Assembly: GCF_016679925.1 (NCBI RefSeq)
Contig: NZ_JAEQBW010000003.1
Coordinates: forward strand, 248,001 to 312,000
Origin: Marivirga aurantiaca
GTDB taxonomy: Bacteria > Bacteroidota > Bacteroidia > Cytophagales > Cyclobacteriaceae
Length of the DNA: 64,000 bases
Direction of reading: 5' to 3'
Numbering within the stretch: position 1 is the first letter of the stretch; each line of letters starts with the position of its first letter. Positions 9,925-19,275 of this stretch are shown piece by piece. The translations under genes and the position numbers were made by a program. The notes beneath the pieces are model-generated. The model was not told the origin of the DNA, made no database searches, and saw nothing but the letters and a program-made list of their open reading frames with translations.

Positions 9925-11121
9925 CTATTCATAAAGCAAGTACTTTTCTCTGATTGCTTTATAACTTTCCAATTCATTTTGCCATGAGAGCTTAATTTCT
10001 TCCTCAGTAAAACCTGATTCTATCTGTTTTTGTAACTGCATAGTTCCAGCTAACTTGACGAAGAAATTATTGAAAAAAGCTGTTTTGTCTGGAAAGGCTT
10101 CATAAAATTCGATAAGGTACACCAAACTTAATCCACTTTCATAAGTTTTCGATTCCAACAATAGCCCATAACATTTCTCATCTTTGTAAGGAGGGTGAGT
10201 ACTACTTCCCGGCATGGAAACGGGGGTAAAAGTATGAGGATACTTTTTTAATTCAGGGTGACCAATTTGCTGAAAAGGAAACTCGGTTCCACGTCCAACA
10301 CTTATGACTGTCCCTTCAAATAAACAGAGGCTGGGATAGAGGGCAATACTTAAATCATTAGGCAAATTAGGGGAAGGCTGAACAGGTAAAGAATACGGCA
10401 TTTGATGCTGATAATTTTTTACAGGAATGACAGTTACTTCACAAGTCAGTTCATTTTTTAACCATTTTTCACCATTGATCATCAGTGCTAATTCCCCCAC
10501 AGTAAGTCCATGTAGAATGGGGATGGGGTGCATGCCTACAAATGACTGGTGTTTCATTTCCAGTATTGGGCCATCAACATACATGCCATTTGGGTTGGGT
10601 CTGTCCAATATGATTAATCTTTTACTGTTTTCTGCACAAGCCTCCATTACATAGTGCATGGTACTGATGTAGGTATAAAATCTGGTGCCTACATCCTGGA
10701 TATCAAAAATAACCACATCAATATTTTCCAACTGTTGAGGGAGCATTTTTTTATTGGTACCGTATAATGAAATGATAGGTAGCTTGGTTTTGGTGTCAAA
10801 ACCTGATTCAACGCTGGCTCCGGCATCGGCATCTCCCCGGAAACCATGCTCTGGAGCAAATACTGTTTTAATTGCTACGCCCAGGCTTTTTAATGTGTCT
10901 ACCAGATGAACAGATCCAACAATGGAAGTTTGGTTCACCACCAGGCCCACCCTTTTATCCTTTAGCAAGGGCAGGTAATCATTGATTTGGTGAGCAGCAG
11001 GAATAATGGATTTTGTGGCTTCAGTAGTTTGTGCATGGCAACCATACAAAGCTTGTGTAAAAATAAGGCAAGAGATCATAATGACTTTACCAATGATATT
11101 GTAATTTGCAGCTTTAATCAT
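9925..11121 (-). CDS. DUF1343 family lipoprotein, NamZ-like exo-beta-N-acetylmuramidase
   Basis: The DUF1343 family includes NamZ, an exo-acting muramidase releasing N-acetylmuramic acid from peptidoglycan fragments, so a role in cell-wall turnover or scavenging is likely. The 398-aa sequence shows the family core: KDKRVGLVVNQTS, TVFAPEHGFRGDADAG, ISLYGTNKKM, VVIFDIQDVGTRFYTYI and LDRPNPNG. The N-terminus has a hydrophobic segment ending in LYGC with the cysteine at about residue 28, suggesting a lipoprotein. The ATG lies only 22 bp from the divergent permease start, so its promoter must overlap that gene. Specificity is inferred from the family. Confidence 0.88.
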   Translation of the reverse strand: MIKAANYNIIGKVIMISCLIFTQALYGCHAQTTEATKSIIPAAHQINDYLPLLKDKRVGLVVNQTSIVGSVHLVDTLKSLGVAIKTVFAPEHGFRGDADAGASVESGFDTKTKLPIISLYGTNKKMLPQQLENIDVVIFDIQDVGTRFYTYISTMHYVMEACAENSKRLIILDRPNPNGMYVDGPILEMKHQSFVGMHPIPILHGLTVGELALMINGEKWLKNELTCEVTVIPVKNYQHQMPYSLPVQPSPNLPNDLSIALYPSLCLFEGTVISVGRGTEFPFQQIGHPELKKYPHTFTPVSMPGSSTHPPYKDEKCYGLLLESKTYESGLSLVYLIEFYEAFPDKTAFFNNFFVKLAGTMQLQKQIESGFTEEEIKLSWQNELESYKAIREKYLLYE

Positions 11122-11143
11122 ACATCAAAAATAACGGATATTC

Positions 11144-12361
11144 TTGAATCTTCCTGACTTTATAGCAAAACGTACCATTAATTCGAAAACAGGTCAATTT
11201 TCGAGTAGCATACACCGGATAGCTGTTGCCAGTATATCAATTGGTTTGGCTATTATGCTCATAGCTTTATTGATAATGGGAGGCTTTCAAAATACCATCA
11301 AGGAGAAAGTTTACAGCTTTGCAGGACATCTGCAAGTGACAAAATATACTTTAAGCAATTCCTTTGAAGAGTCCCCCACTTCAACGGATACTGATTTTTA
11401 TAATAATTTTGAACAATACCCATATGTTCGTCATGTTCAATCTTTTGCTTTTAAGGCAGGGTTGTTAAAAACAAATGAAGCTGTTGAGGGTGTTTTAATA
11501 AAGGGAATAGGTGAGGATTATGATACCACCCTTTTTGCTTCAAACCTGGTTAAAGGCAGGTTTCCTAAACTTAATGGGGAGGAATATTCTACCGAGGTAA
11601 TAGTGAGTAGTAAAATTGCAGATTTGCTTTTGCTTGAGGTAGGCGAGAAAGTATTGATGTACTTTGTGCAAAACCCACCACGCTTTAGACAATTGGAGAT
11701 TGTGGGCATCTATCAAACCGGAATGGAAGAGTTTGACGAACGTCTGATTATTGGGGATATCAGGATGCTTCAAAAATTAAACAACTGGGAGGAAGATCAG
11801 GTGGGAGGCTATGAAGTTTTTTTGCATGATGCTGATGATGAAGAAATGGCCGAAGAAGCTATTTTTGGCCTGGTGGAAAGCGATCAGTATGTTACCAGGG
11901 TTAGCAATAAGTACAGACAATATTTCGAATGGCTGGAATTGCTCAATCAAAATGTGAGACTGTTTCTCGGCTTGATATTATTCGTGGCGTCATTCAACAT
12001 GATAGCAGTTATTTTTATATTGATCATGGAACGTGTACCCATGATAGGAATACTCAAGGCTGTTGGTGCAAAGAATAGCCTCATCAGGAATATTTTCTTT
12101 TATAGTGGTCTAAGGCTTACAATAAGAGGGTTGTTCTGGGGTAATTTTATAGGTTTGTCTTTCTGCGCACTTCAGGATTATTTCAAATTCATCCCTTTGG
12201 ATCAGGAAAATTACTACATGAGCTATGTGCCAATAGAATGGAATTTCCCGGTAATTATTGGACTTAATTTACTGGTATTGGTTGTTATTTCCCTTACACT
12301 CACTTTGCCTACATGGCTTACCAGCCGAATGAAACCCATTAAAGCCATTAGGTTTGATTAA
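11144..12361 (+). CDS. ABC transporter permease, FtsX/LolC-LolE-like
   Basis: This 405-aa protein has the MacB/FtsX permease layout: a cytoplasmic N-terminus and helix one (about 27-47), a large periplasmic domain (about 50-270), then three C-terminal helices (about 275-300, 315-340 and 370-392). The motif VPMIGILKAVGAKN lies between helices two and three, as in LolC/LolE lipoprotein-release subunits. The start is TTG; the encoded NLPDFIAKRTINSKT matches the usual N-terminus of the Bacteroidota members, which supports it. No ATPase gene is adjacent. Export of lipoproteins to the outer membrane is the likely role by homology. It converges with the SDR gene, with 4 bp between the stops. Confidence 0.85.
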   Translation: MNLPDFIAKRTINSKTGQFSSSIHRIAVASISIGLAIMLIALLIMGGFQNTIKEKVYSFAGHLQVTKYTLSNSFEESPTSTDTDFYNNFEQYPYVRHVQSFAFKAGLLKTNEAVEGVLIKGIGEDYDTTLFASNLVKGRFPKLNGEEYSTEVIVSSKIADLLLLEVGEKVLMYFVQNPPRFRQLEIVGIYQTGMEEFDERLIIGDIRMLQKLNNWEEDQVGGYEVFLHDADDEEMAEEAIFGLVESDQYVTRVSNKYRQYFEWLELLNQNVRLFLGLILFVASFNMIAVIFILIMERVPMIGILKAVGAKNSLIRNIFFYSGLRLTIRGLFWGNFIGLSFCALQDYFKFIPLDQENYYMSYVPIEWNFPVIIGLNLLVLVVISLTLTLPTWLTSRMKPIKAIRFD

Positions 12362-12365
12362 AATT

Positions 12366-13121
12366 TTATCCTCCTTTATTTACCATCGTGGAGGTTGCCT
12401 GAGCAGTAGGGAAAATCAATACATCAGCTAAATTGACATGGGCAGGTCGAGTCACCATAAAAAGAATCAAATCTGCAATGTCTTCAGGTTTGAGCGCATC
12501 AAAATTTTCGTAAACTTTTTTGGAGCGATCTTGATCTCCTTTGAACCTGACAAGTGAAAATTCAGTTTCTACCAAACCGGGAGCTACTTGCGAAACTTTG
12601 ATGCCATACTTGTTCAAATCAATCCGCATTGAGTTGTTGATGGCGTCTACTGCATGTTTTGAAGCACAATAAACATTTCCATTCTGATAAGCTTCTTTAC
12701 CGGCAACAGATCCAATATTAATGATATGTCCGGTTTTATTTTCAATCATTTTTTTGATAATAGGCTGGGAAACATAAAGCAGGCCCTTCACATTAATGTC
12801 AATCATTGCATTCCAGTCATCCAGATTTCCATCTTCTATGGAAGCTAGGCCATGTGCATTTCCTGCATTATTTATTAAAACATCTATTTTTCGCCATTCT
12901 TTAGGTAAATTATTGATAGCATCCAGAACTGCAGATTGATCACGTACATCAAAGTTAAGGGTATGAACTTCAGTGACATTTTTTAAATCTGTCTTTAACT
13001 GATCCAGCCTTTCCTGCCTTCTGCCGGTAGCAATTATTTTGAAACCGTTTTTGGCCAGAAGGATGGCTGTTGCGTGGCCTATACCTGATGTAGCGCCCGT
13101 GATAAATGCTGTTTTTGACAT
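12366..13121 (-). CDS. SDR family NAD(P)-dependent oxidoreductase (YdfG-like)
   Basis: A classical short-chain dehydrogenase/reductase. The Rossmann motif TGATSGIG is at residues 9-16, NNAG near residue 80, and the catalytic YCASK follows an upstream serine in NIGSVAG. Similarity in length and motifs is to the YdfG/serine 3-dehydrogenase group, which reduces small hydroxy acids and malonic semialdehyde, but the substrate cannot be read from the sequence. I place the start at the ATG at 13121 behind an A-rich region. A longer frame would begin with TTG at 13148, inside a mobile repeat, and would add nine non-family residues. Confidence 0.9.
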   Translation of the reverse strand: MSKTAFITGATSGIGHATAILLAKNGFKIIATGRRQERLDQLKTDLKNVTEVHTLNFDVRDQSAVLDAINNLPKEWRKIDVLINNAGNAHGLASIEDGNLDDWNAMIDINVKGLLYVSQPIIKKMIENKTGHIINIGSVAGKEAYQNGNVYCASKHAVDAINNSMRIDLNKYGIKVSQVAPGLVETEFSLVRFKGDQDRSKKVYENFDALKPEDIADLILFMVTRPAHVNLADVLIFPTAQATSTMVNKGG

Positions 13122-13145
13122 GTTTTTAATTTTAAATGTTAGATT

Positions 13146-13236
13146 CAATGTCGTTAAGTTAAGACAAACTTCCTTCTCCTTTGGAGAAGGATGGAAGGTT
13201 GAGGTTTTAGTTTAATGCTTAACTAAACGACATTGA
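13146..13236. mobile_element. MITE-like 91-bp element, copy 1
   Basis: The element begins CAATGTCGTTAAGTTAAG and ends with TTAACTAAACGACATTG plus one base, which are inverted ends with one mismatch. The core is a CCTTCTCC/GGAGAAGG hairpin followed by a GGTTGAGG block shared with the copies at 31520 and 63480. The flanking 9-mers TGTTAGATT (13137-13145) and TAATAGATT (13237-13245) agree at seven of nine positions, a probable decayed target duplication. It lies immediately upstream of the SDR gene. Confidence 0.75.
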
Positions 13237-13300
13237 TAATAGATTGTATACTTTAAACAGGAGAGTGAAGGATTTTCATTTTTTCTTATCTTTAAATTCT

Positions 13301-14149
13301 TTATTGATTTATCCCGACTACAAATCGGTTTTTTCCTTGCATATCTTTTATAACTGCAAGTTCTTTAAAACCATGAAGTTCCATTACAAGTTTTACTTCC
13401 TCTCCAAATTTTTCATTTATTTCAAAATATAGATAAGCACCATATTTCAGGTTTTGTTTCGCTAAATAAGCAATTCTTTTATAAAAAACCAGAGGATCAT
13501 TGTCATGCACAAAAAGTGCCTGGGCAGGATCATACTCTTTGACTTTTTCCTCCATCGCCATCTTTTCACTTTCCAGTACATAGGGAGGGTTGCTTACCCA
13601 AATTTCTGCAGGAGGTAATTCAGGGCTTTCTTCTAAAATATCAATATTGAGGAAATTAACTTTAGCCCTGTTAAGTTCTGCATTTCTTTTGGCCGTTGCC
13701 AGTGCTGCTATGCTAATATCCAGCCCATAGATTTTGACTCCCGGCCTTTCTTTGGCAATAGTAATAGGAATTATTCCACTCCCCGTTCCTATATCCACCA
13801 CCACCTCATCTGCTAAATCAGGATGGTCTTTTAATATTAGGTCAACCAATTCTTCTGTTTCCTGCCTGGGGATTAATACATTCTTATTCACCAGGAACTG
13901 TCGATTGTAAAATTCTACCTTGCCTAAAATGTGCTGAATAGGTTCATGCTTCTTTAGTCTTTCAATGGCCTCATTTAAAAGTTCTTCTTCCACAGCTGAG
14001 AGGATTACCTCTTTTTCCACCAATACATCCATTTTGGAGATTTTTCCAATATCCTCTAAAAGCCAATAACTAAGTGATTCAGCTTCCTGCTCGTTTTCAA
14101 ATTTCTTTAACCGCTCGGCTATTTCTTTAAAGCGTATTTTACTGTTCAT
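13301..14149 (-). CDS. prmC: Peptide chain release factor N5-glutamine methyltransferase PrmC
   Basis: PrmC (HemK) methylates the glutamine of the GGQ motif in release factors RF1 and RF2 using S-adenosylmethionine. The 282-aa protein has the N-terminal helical domain that recognises the release factor (about 1-75) and a Rossmann methyltransferase domain with DIGTGSG at about 119-125. The catalytic motif NPPY is at about 187-190, and PRQETEELV just upstream of the fold is also diagnostic. It is divergent from ribD with about 50 bp between the starts, and is read away from the repeat at 13146. Confidence 0.96.
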   Translation of the reverse strand: MNSKIRFKEIAERLKKFENEQEAESLSYWLLEDIGKISKMDVLVEKEVILSAVEEELLNEAIERLKKHEPIQHILGKVEFYNRQFLVNKNVLIPRQETEELVDLILKDHPDLADEVVVDIGTGSGIIPITIAKERPGVKIYGLDISIAALATAKRNAELNRAKVNFLNIDILEESPELPPAEIWVSNPPYVLESEKMAMEEKVKEYDPAQALFVHDNDPLVFYKRIAYLAKQNLKYGAYLYFEINEKFGEEVKLVMELHGFKELAVIKDMQGKNRFVVGINQ

Positions 14150-14200
14150 CTCATTCAGGTTCTACACAAAGTTCTTCATTTTTTGGTTACTTTTGCCATT

Positions 14201-15292
14201 ATGTGGCAAGAAGATGAACAATTTATGGGCCGGGCTCTTCAACTGGCGCAAAATGGCAAGGCAACTGTTAGTCCGAACCCTATGGTGGGTTGTGTAATTG
14301 TGCATGAGGGGAAGATTATAGGTGAGGGTTGGCATCAGAAAGCTGGTGAGCCGCATGCAGAGGTTTTGGCTATTCAATCTGTAAAAGATCCTGCTTTATT
14401 ATCTCAATCTACTGTTTATGTAACTTTAGAGCCCTGTGCTCACTTTGGTAAAACGCCTCCTTGTGCCCATTTACTGGTAGATAAGAAGGTGAAAAAAGTT
14501 GTTATAGGATGCACGGATCCTAATCCATTAGTGTCAGGGAAAGGTATAAGGATATTAAAAAATGAGGGAATTGAAGTAGTACAGGATGTATTGGAGAAGG
14601 AATGTATTCAACTGAACCATACATTTTTTACTGCTATCGGGAAAGGCAGGCCCTACATCATATTAAAATGGGCGCAAACAGCAGATGGATATATAGCCAG
14701 GGCCAACTTTGATGCCAAATGGATAAGTAGTGTGCTCTCCAGGCAGTTGGTGCATAAATGGCGCAGTGAATGCGATGCGATTTTAGTGGGAAAGAATACT
14801 GTAAAATATGACAATCCCCAACTCAATACACGCGAATGGGGCGGCAAAGATCCTATCCGTTTGGTGATTGATCATCATTGCCAATTGCCAAATAATTTAC
14901 ATGTATTTGATGGCTCAGTACCTACTTTCATTTTTAATATGAAGGAGGAAAAAGAAAAAACAAATACCCGATGGGTTAAACTGAATGAGCAAAACTTTAT
15001 TCAGGAGATGCTAAATTTTCTGCAAACACTTAAAATTCAATCTATACTGATTGAGGGGGGAGCAAATACGCTACAACAATTCATTGATGCTCAATTGTGG
15101 GATGAAGCCAGGGTTTTCATCTCTCCCAATAAATTCGGTGAGGGAATTAAAGTGCCGGAACTAAAAAATGCTTCCCTCGTAAAACAAAAAATTATTGAAG
15201 AGGATGTTTTTAATATTCTGCAAAACAACCTGAATACTTATCTATTATCTAAAATCTTAAATTCTAAATCAAGATGTCCGAATCATTATTAA
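14201..15292 (+). CDS. ribD: Bifunctional riboflavin biosynthesis protein RibD (deaminase/reductase)
   Basis: RibD performs two steps of riboflavin synthesis: deamination of the pyrimidine intermediate, then reduction of its ribose side chain with NADPH. The N-terminal deaminase domain (about 1-145) has the zinc motif HAE at residue 52 and PCAHFGKTPPC with cysteines near 79 and 88. The reductase domain (about 148-355) shows ILKWAQTADGYIA and ILIEGGANTLQ. I chose the ATG at 14201; a TTG six codons earlier adds no family sequence. The end overlaps msrC by 19 bp in another frame, so the two may be translationally coupled. Other rib genes are not in the window. Confidence 0.95.
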   Translation: MWQEDEQFMGRALQLAQNGKATVSPNPMVGCVIVHEGKIIGEGWHQKAGEPHAEVLAIQSVKDPALLSQSTVYVTLEPCAHFGKTPPCAHLLVDKKVKKVVIGCTDPNPLVSGKGIRILKNEGIEVVQDVLEKECIQLNHTFFTAIGKGRPYIILKWAQTADGYIARANFDAKWISSVLSRQLVHKWRSECDAILVGKNTVKYDNPQLNTREWGGKDPIRLVIDHHCQLPNNLHVFDGSVPTFIFNMKEEKEKTNTRWVKLNEQNFIQEMLNFLQTLKIQSILIEGGANTLQQFIDAQLWDEARVFISPNKFGEGIKVPELKNASLVKQKIIEEDVFNILQNNLNTYLLSKILNSKSRCPNHY

Positions 15293-15756
15293 TTGATCAC
15301 TCAGCAAGCAAAGAAGAAAAATACAATGCTTTAATTCCTCAAATCAAGGCATTGGTTGAGGGAGAAGAAGATACAATTGCCAATTTGGCGAATATTTCAG
15401 CAGCTTTAAAAGAGGCTATGAATTTCTTTTGGGTGGGCTTTTATATGGTGAAAGGTGATGAATTGGTACTGGGTCCGTTTCAAGGGCCAATTGCTTGCAC
15501 ACGGATTAAAAAAGGGAAAGGGGTTTGTGGCACAGTATGGGCTGAGGGAAAAACTATTGTAGTACCTGATGTGGATGCTTTTCCCGGACACATAGCCTGT
15601 AGTTCTGCTTCAAGATCAGAAATAGTTTTGCCTGCTTTTAAAAATGGTGAAGTGGCTTTGGTGTTGGATATTGACAGTAGCGAACTTAATACTTTTGACA
15701 GCATTGATCAGATATATCTGGAGGATTTAATGATTATAGTTGGCAAATTTTTGTAA
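15274..15756 (+). CDS. msrC: Free methionine-(R)-sulfoxide reductase (GAF domain)
   Basis: This GAF-fold enzyme reduces free L-methionine-(R)-sulfoxide, repairing oxidised methionine with thioredoxin as electron donor. The 160-aa protein is essentially one GAF domain. All three cysteines used in the family's catalytic and resolving chemistry are present: Cys75 in GPIACTRI, Cys85 in GVCGTVW and Cys109 in HIACSSASRSEIV. The short flanking motif SEIVLP is also characteristic. Its ATG lies inside the 3' end of ribD, with 19 bp of overlap in a different frame. Given the intact cysteines, a non-catalytic GAF sensor is unlikely. Confidence 0.92.
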   Translation: MSESLLIDHSASKEEKYNALIPQIKALVEGEEDTIANLANISAALKEAMNFFWVGFYMVKGDELVLGPFQGPIACTRIKKGKGVCGTVWAEGKTIVVPDVDAFPGHIACSSASRSEIVLPAFKNGEVALVLDIDSSELNTFDSIDQIYLEDLMIIVGKFL

Positions 15757-15946
15757 GCGACTTTTATGCTTGTTTCCTATTGATTCAGTGATTACAATCA
15801 GTATTTCATCTTAAATGCTTATCCTTTTGATTTACTGGGAATTATGTATTTTTTCCTTTTTTAACCACTAATTTCCGTATAACAGAGTAAATAATTTTAT
15901 AAATTGATTTTTACAAAATTTGTGTAGATACTAAAGGTGATATTTT

Positions 15947-17284
15947 ATGGCAAAGGCTAAGAAAGAGAAAAAGGTGTTTGTGCTTGACACTTCTGTGATT
16001 ATTTATTCCCACGATTCGATCATGAATTTCGCAGAACATGATGTAGCAATTCCGATTACAGTTTTGGAAGAGCTTGACCAGTTTAAGAAAGGAAATGACA
16101 CCAAAAATTTTGAGGCGAGAGAGTTTATCAGGATGATAGACAAATTGGCTAACGGACAATCATTGAATGAATGGAATTCCCTTAATGGCAAAAGCAAAGG
16201 CAACTTTAAAGTGCTCATGCCTAATGGCAAGAAAGTAGAGTCAGACGATATCTTTTTGGAAGATATTCCCGATCATAAGATACTGGGAAGTGCTTTGCAA
16301 CTTCAGCAGCAACTTCCTGATAAATCAGTGATTTTGGTTACTAAAGATATTAATCTAAGACTTAAAGCCAAGAGTTGTGGGCTTCGGGCCGAGGATTATG
16401 AAACGGGGAAGATCAAAAATGTAAGTGATCTGCATTCGGGCAAACAACAGATGGACAATGTCGCTTCCGATGTGATCAATAAGTTATATGATGAATATAG
16501 CTGTGAAGTGAAGGAAGTGTTTGGAGATAAAAAACCTCAGAACAATACTTTTTTTATTCTGAAAAGCGATAAGAACTCAGCTCTTGGTTTTTACAATCCG
16601 CTTTCCGGTAAGTTGGATAAGGTAGAGAAGAAAGCTGTATACGGAGTGAAACCCAGAAATGCAGAACAAGCATTTGCCATACATGCTTTGCTTAATCCGG
16701 ATATTAAATTAATTACTTTGCAAGGAGTGGCCGGAACGGGTAAAACTTTAATTGCCCTTGCATCCGCTTTGGAGTTGCGCAAAGAATTTAAACAAATATA
16801 CCTGGCCCGACCCATAGTGCCATTGTCCAATAAAGACATCGGTTTTTTACCGGGAGACATTAAATCCAAGCTGAATCCTTATATGGAGCCATTGTGGGAT
16901 AATTTAAAATTTATTCAACATCAATTCCAGGAGCATGAAAGGGAATTCCTTAATATTACTGATATGGTAAATAAGGAAAAGCTGATGATCCAGCCATTGG
17001 CCTACATTAGGGGAAGAAGTTTATCGAATATATTCTTTATAGTAGATGAAGCTCAAAACCTCACCCCGCATGAGGTGAAAACAATTATTACCAGGGCTGG
17101 GGAGAACACTAAAATTGTTTTTACAGGGGATGTAAATCAAATTGATACCCCTTATCTGGATTCACAGTCTAACGGTTTATCTTATTTAATTGACAAAGTA
17201 AAAGGACATGAACTATATGCACATATAACCCTGGAGAAAGGAGAAAGGTCTGAATTGGCTAATTTGGCAAATGACGTTTTGTAG
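15947..17284 (+). CDS. PIN domain / PhoH-like ATPase fusion
   Basis: A 445-aa two-domain protein. The N-terminal PIN nuclease-like domain (about 8-145) begins VFVLDTSVII with the acidic Asp14 and continues VLEELDQFK. The C-terminal PhoH-like P-loop ATPase (about 235-445) has Walker A GVAGTGKT at 260-267 and Walker B FIVDEAQNLTPHE near residue 370. Fusions of this kind (PhoH2/YlaK type) are described as RNA-unwinding and RNA-cleaving enzymes, so RNA metabolism is likely, though substrates are unknown here. About 190 bp of AT-rich sequence without clear signals precedes it. It appears monocistronic. Confidence 0.92.
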   Translation: MAKAKKEKKVFVLDTSVIIYSHDSIMNFAEHDVAIPITVLEELDQFKKGNDTKNFEAREFIRMIDKLANGQSLNEWNSLNGKSKGNFKVLMPNGKKVESDDIFLEDIPDHKILGSALQLQQQLPDKSVILVTKDINLRLKAKSCGLRAEDYETGKIKNVSDLHSGKQQMDNVASDVINKLYDEYSCEVKEVFGDKKPQNNTFFILKSDKNSALGFYNPLSGKLDKVEKKAVYGVKPRNAEQAFAIHALLNPDIKLITLQGVAGTGKTLIALASALELRKEFKQIYLARPIVPLSNKDIGFLPGDIKSKLNPYMEPLWDNLKFIQHQFQEHEREFLNITDMVNKEKLMIQPLAYIRGRSLSNIFFIVDEAQNLTPHEVKTIITRAGENTKIVFTGDVNQIDTPYLDSQSNGLSYLIDKVKGHELYAHITLEKGERSELANLANDVL

Positions 17285-17555
17285 GTTTTGAGGTAAAATT
17301 AATACTTTTATACCTGTTGGCAGTTGGTTTTATAATGAGACATTGTCACGGCTTAATTTATATGGGGATAAGCGATGTAAGAGTATTTGATTAATTAAAA
17401 AGATTATTGGGATTTTCTTCCTAATATTGTGCGATAATTATTAAATATTATAACTGTATTTCTTGAGAAATTATTGCAGATTAATTATTTTTACCAGAGT
17501 CGAAAAGAACTTAAATAATAATAGCATCGTTGTAAAAGTACATCAATAAAAAAAT

Positions 17556-18626
17556 ATGCAATTAGTAAAAGATAAAGTAACTGATAACAACTTCTTCCCC
17601 ACATTGAAGAAGCGAGTTGATGATTATTTCAAAACGAATAACCTCAACACCTGGGGAAACCACAAACTCTATACAAAAGCCACCATTTTATTAGTGTCTT
17701 TTATATCGCTTTATGCGTTAATAGTTTTTGTGTCTATGCCGGTTTGGCTAACTCTCGTATTATGTGGTGTTTTTGGTCTTAATTTGGCAGCCATCGGCTT
17801 CAATGTGATGCACGATGGAGCACACGGAAGTTTTTCAAATAATAAACATGTGAATTACATGATGGGACTTACCCTCAATCTAATGGGAGGCGTAGTGTTC
17901 ATCTGGAAAAATAAACACAATAAAAATCACCACTCTTTTACCAATATTGAGGGAATGGATGATGACATTAATATTGGCCCATTTATCAGGGTTTCCACTC
18001 ACCAGGAAAGAAGATGGTATCATAAGTTTCAGCATATCTATGCTTATCCTTTGTATGCTACATCTTACACGTTTTGGGTGTTTTGGCAAGATTTTAAAAA
18101 ATATTTCACTCGTAAAGTAGCTGAGACAGAATTGGCTCATATGAGCTTCAAAGAACATGCTATTTTCTGGTTGACTAAAATTGCTTATCTAGGCACATTC
18201 TTTGTGATACCTATTTTAATCCATGGCTTCTTAGCTACTCTTTTGGGTTATTTGATAGTAACGGCAGTAACCGGTTATACTATTGGGGTAGTGTTTCAGC
18301 TAGCTCACGTTGTACAGGAAACGGATTTTCATGACAGACCCATTCAGGGTGAAAAAATTATACCGACAGAATGGGCTATTCATCAAATCAGGACTACAGC
18401 TAATTTCGGCACTAAAAGTAAAGTGCTAAACTGGTATACTGGAGGATTGAATTTTCAAGTGGAACACCACCTTTTCCCACGTGTAAGTCATGTGCATTAC
18501 CCGGCTATCAATAAATTAGTAAGAGAGACATGTGCTCAATTTAATGTTGCTTACAACGAATTCCCGAGCATGTTGGATGCAATGAAATCGCATACGCGTC
18601 ACTTAAAGGTGATAGGCGCTGCCTAG
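17556..18626 (+). CDS. Membrane fatty acid desaturase (front-end/linoleoyl-CoA type)
   Basis: A di-iron membrane desaturase of 356 aa. All three histidine boxes are present: HDGAH at 86-90, HNKNHH at 121-126 and QVEHH at about 301-305. The glutamine in the third box is typical of front-end (delta-5/delta-6) desaturases, while the cytochrome b5 domain found in eukaryotic versions is absent. Helices surround the boxes at about 42-80, 103-118, 200-215 and 218-245. The enzyme introduces double bonds into membrane acyl chains and may adjust fluidity in the cold, by inference. The regiospecificity cannot be decided from sequence alone. A terminator follows the stop. Confidence 0.9.
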   Translation: MQLVKDKVTDNNFFPTLKKRVDDYFKTNNLNTWGNHKLYTKATILLVSFISLYALIVFVSMPVWLTLVLCGVFGLNLAAIGFNVMHDGAHGSFSNNKHVNYMMGLTLNLMGGVVFIWKNKHNKNHHSFTNIEGMDDDINIGPFIRVSTHQERRWYHKFQHIYAYPLYATSYTFWVFWQDFKKYFTRKVAETELAHMSFKEHAIFWLTKIAYLGTFFVIPILIHGFLATLLGYLIVTAVTGYTIGVVFQLAHVVQETDFHDRPIQGEKIIPTEWAIHQIRTTANFGTKSKVLNWYTGGLNFQVEHHLFPRVSHVHYPAINKLVRETCAQFNVAYNEFPSMLDAMKSHTRHLKVIGAA

Positions 18627-18653
18627 TAAAATAAGAATTAATAAAATATGAAG

Positions 18654-18687
18654 AGTGCTATCTTATAAGAAGGTAGCACTTTTTTTA
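18654..18687 (+). terminator. Terminator shared by desaturase and convergent acpH-like gene
   Basis: AGTGCTATCTT at 18654-18664 pairs with AAGGTAGCACT at 18670-18680, with one G-T pair and an ATAAG loop. A T-run follows and ends in the stop codon of the convergent gene. It sits 28 bp after the desaturase stop. Confidence 0.8.
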
Positions 18688-19275
18688 TGCCCTGAAACTT
18701 TTGATAGTCTGATTTGAGAATTCGATCAATTCAGGGAAAAATAAATGAAATTCTGCTCTGAATTCTTCATGGTAAAACTTTAGTTCCTTCACCGATTGCT
18801 CCATTTTGGAATTGAATTTAGTGCGGGAAGCCATTCCTTTCATTACACGCTGAATACCATCCAAATACTGATAGTTGTATAACCAATCATGTTGGATCAT
18901 AAAAGGCAACATTTTTTGAGTTGGAAGGGGTAGTTTGTCGAAATTGGACTGTAATAGACTGTACTGTTCATTCACATATACCCTGAGACTTTTCGTATGA
19001 AATTTCTCCCAGTCCAGTGCAAGAAAATGATCATAATAAATATCAACGATTACACCGGAATAATGCCTGTAAATAGGTTGTAATCTTTTCTTGCTTTGTA
19101 GTACGATAGGGTGGTTATCAGTAAATTCATCAATAGCCCTATGTAATAAAATTCCTTGTTGTATTTTAGGAGGGAAATTTTCGAAGCCGGCACCTTTAAT
19201 GAAGTCAGCAATAAAATTACCAATTGCTAATTCCGGATCGTTGCCTGAAAGATATAAGTGAGCTAGAAAATTCAT
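18685..19275 (-). CDS. Acyl carrier protein phosphodiesterase-like protein (AcpH family)
   Basis: The 196-aa protein matches the AcpH family. It begins MNFLAHLYLSGNDPELAIGN and has the HRAIDEFTDNHP motif near residue 45 plus YYDHFLALDW, which supply the histidines and aspartates of an HD-like metal site. AcpH removes 4'-phosphopantetheine from holo-ACP, returning apo-ACP. The family is broad and the activity has been shown mainly for E. coli AcpH, so the name here is by homology. It converges on the desaturase gene and shares its terminator. Upstream lies a 310-bp region without a recognised gene. Confidence 0.82.
   Translation of the reverse strand: MNFLAHLYLSGNDPELAIGNFIADFIKGAGFENFPPKIQQGILLHRAIDEFTDNHPIVLQSKKRLQPIYRHYSGVIVDIYYDHFLALDWEKFHTKSLRVYVNEQYSLLQSNFDKLPLPTQKMLPFMIQHDWLYNYQYLDGIQRVMKGMASRTKFNSKMEQSVKELKFYHEEFRAEFHLFFPELIEFSNQTIKSFRA

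Noticed and set aside
13122-13148. A longer N-terminus of the SDR protein from TTG at 13148.
   Set aside because: The extra residues are encoded partly by the mobile repeat and do not belong to the family; the internal ATG has a good A-rich upstream region.
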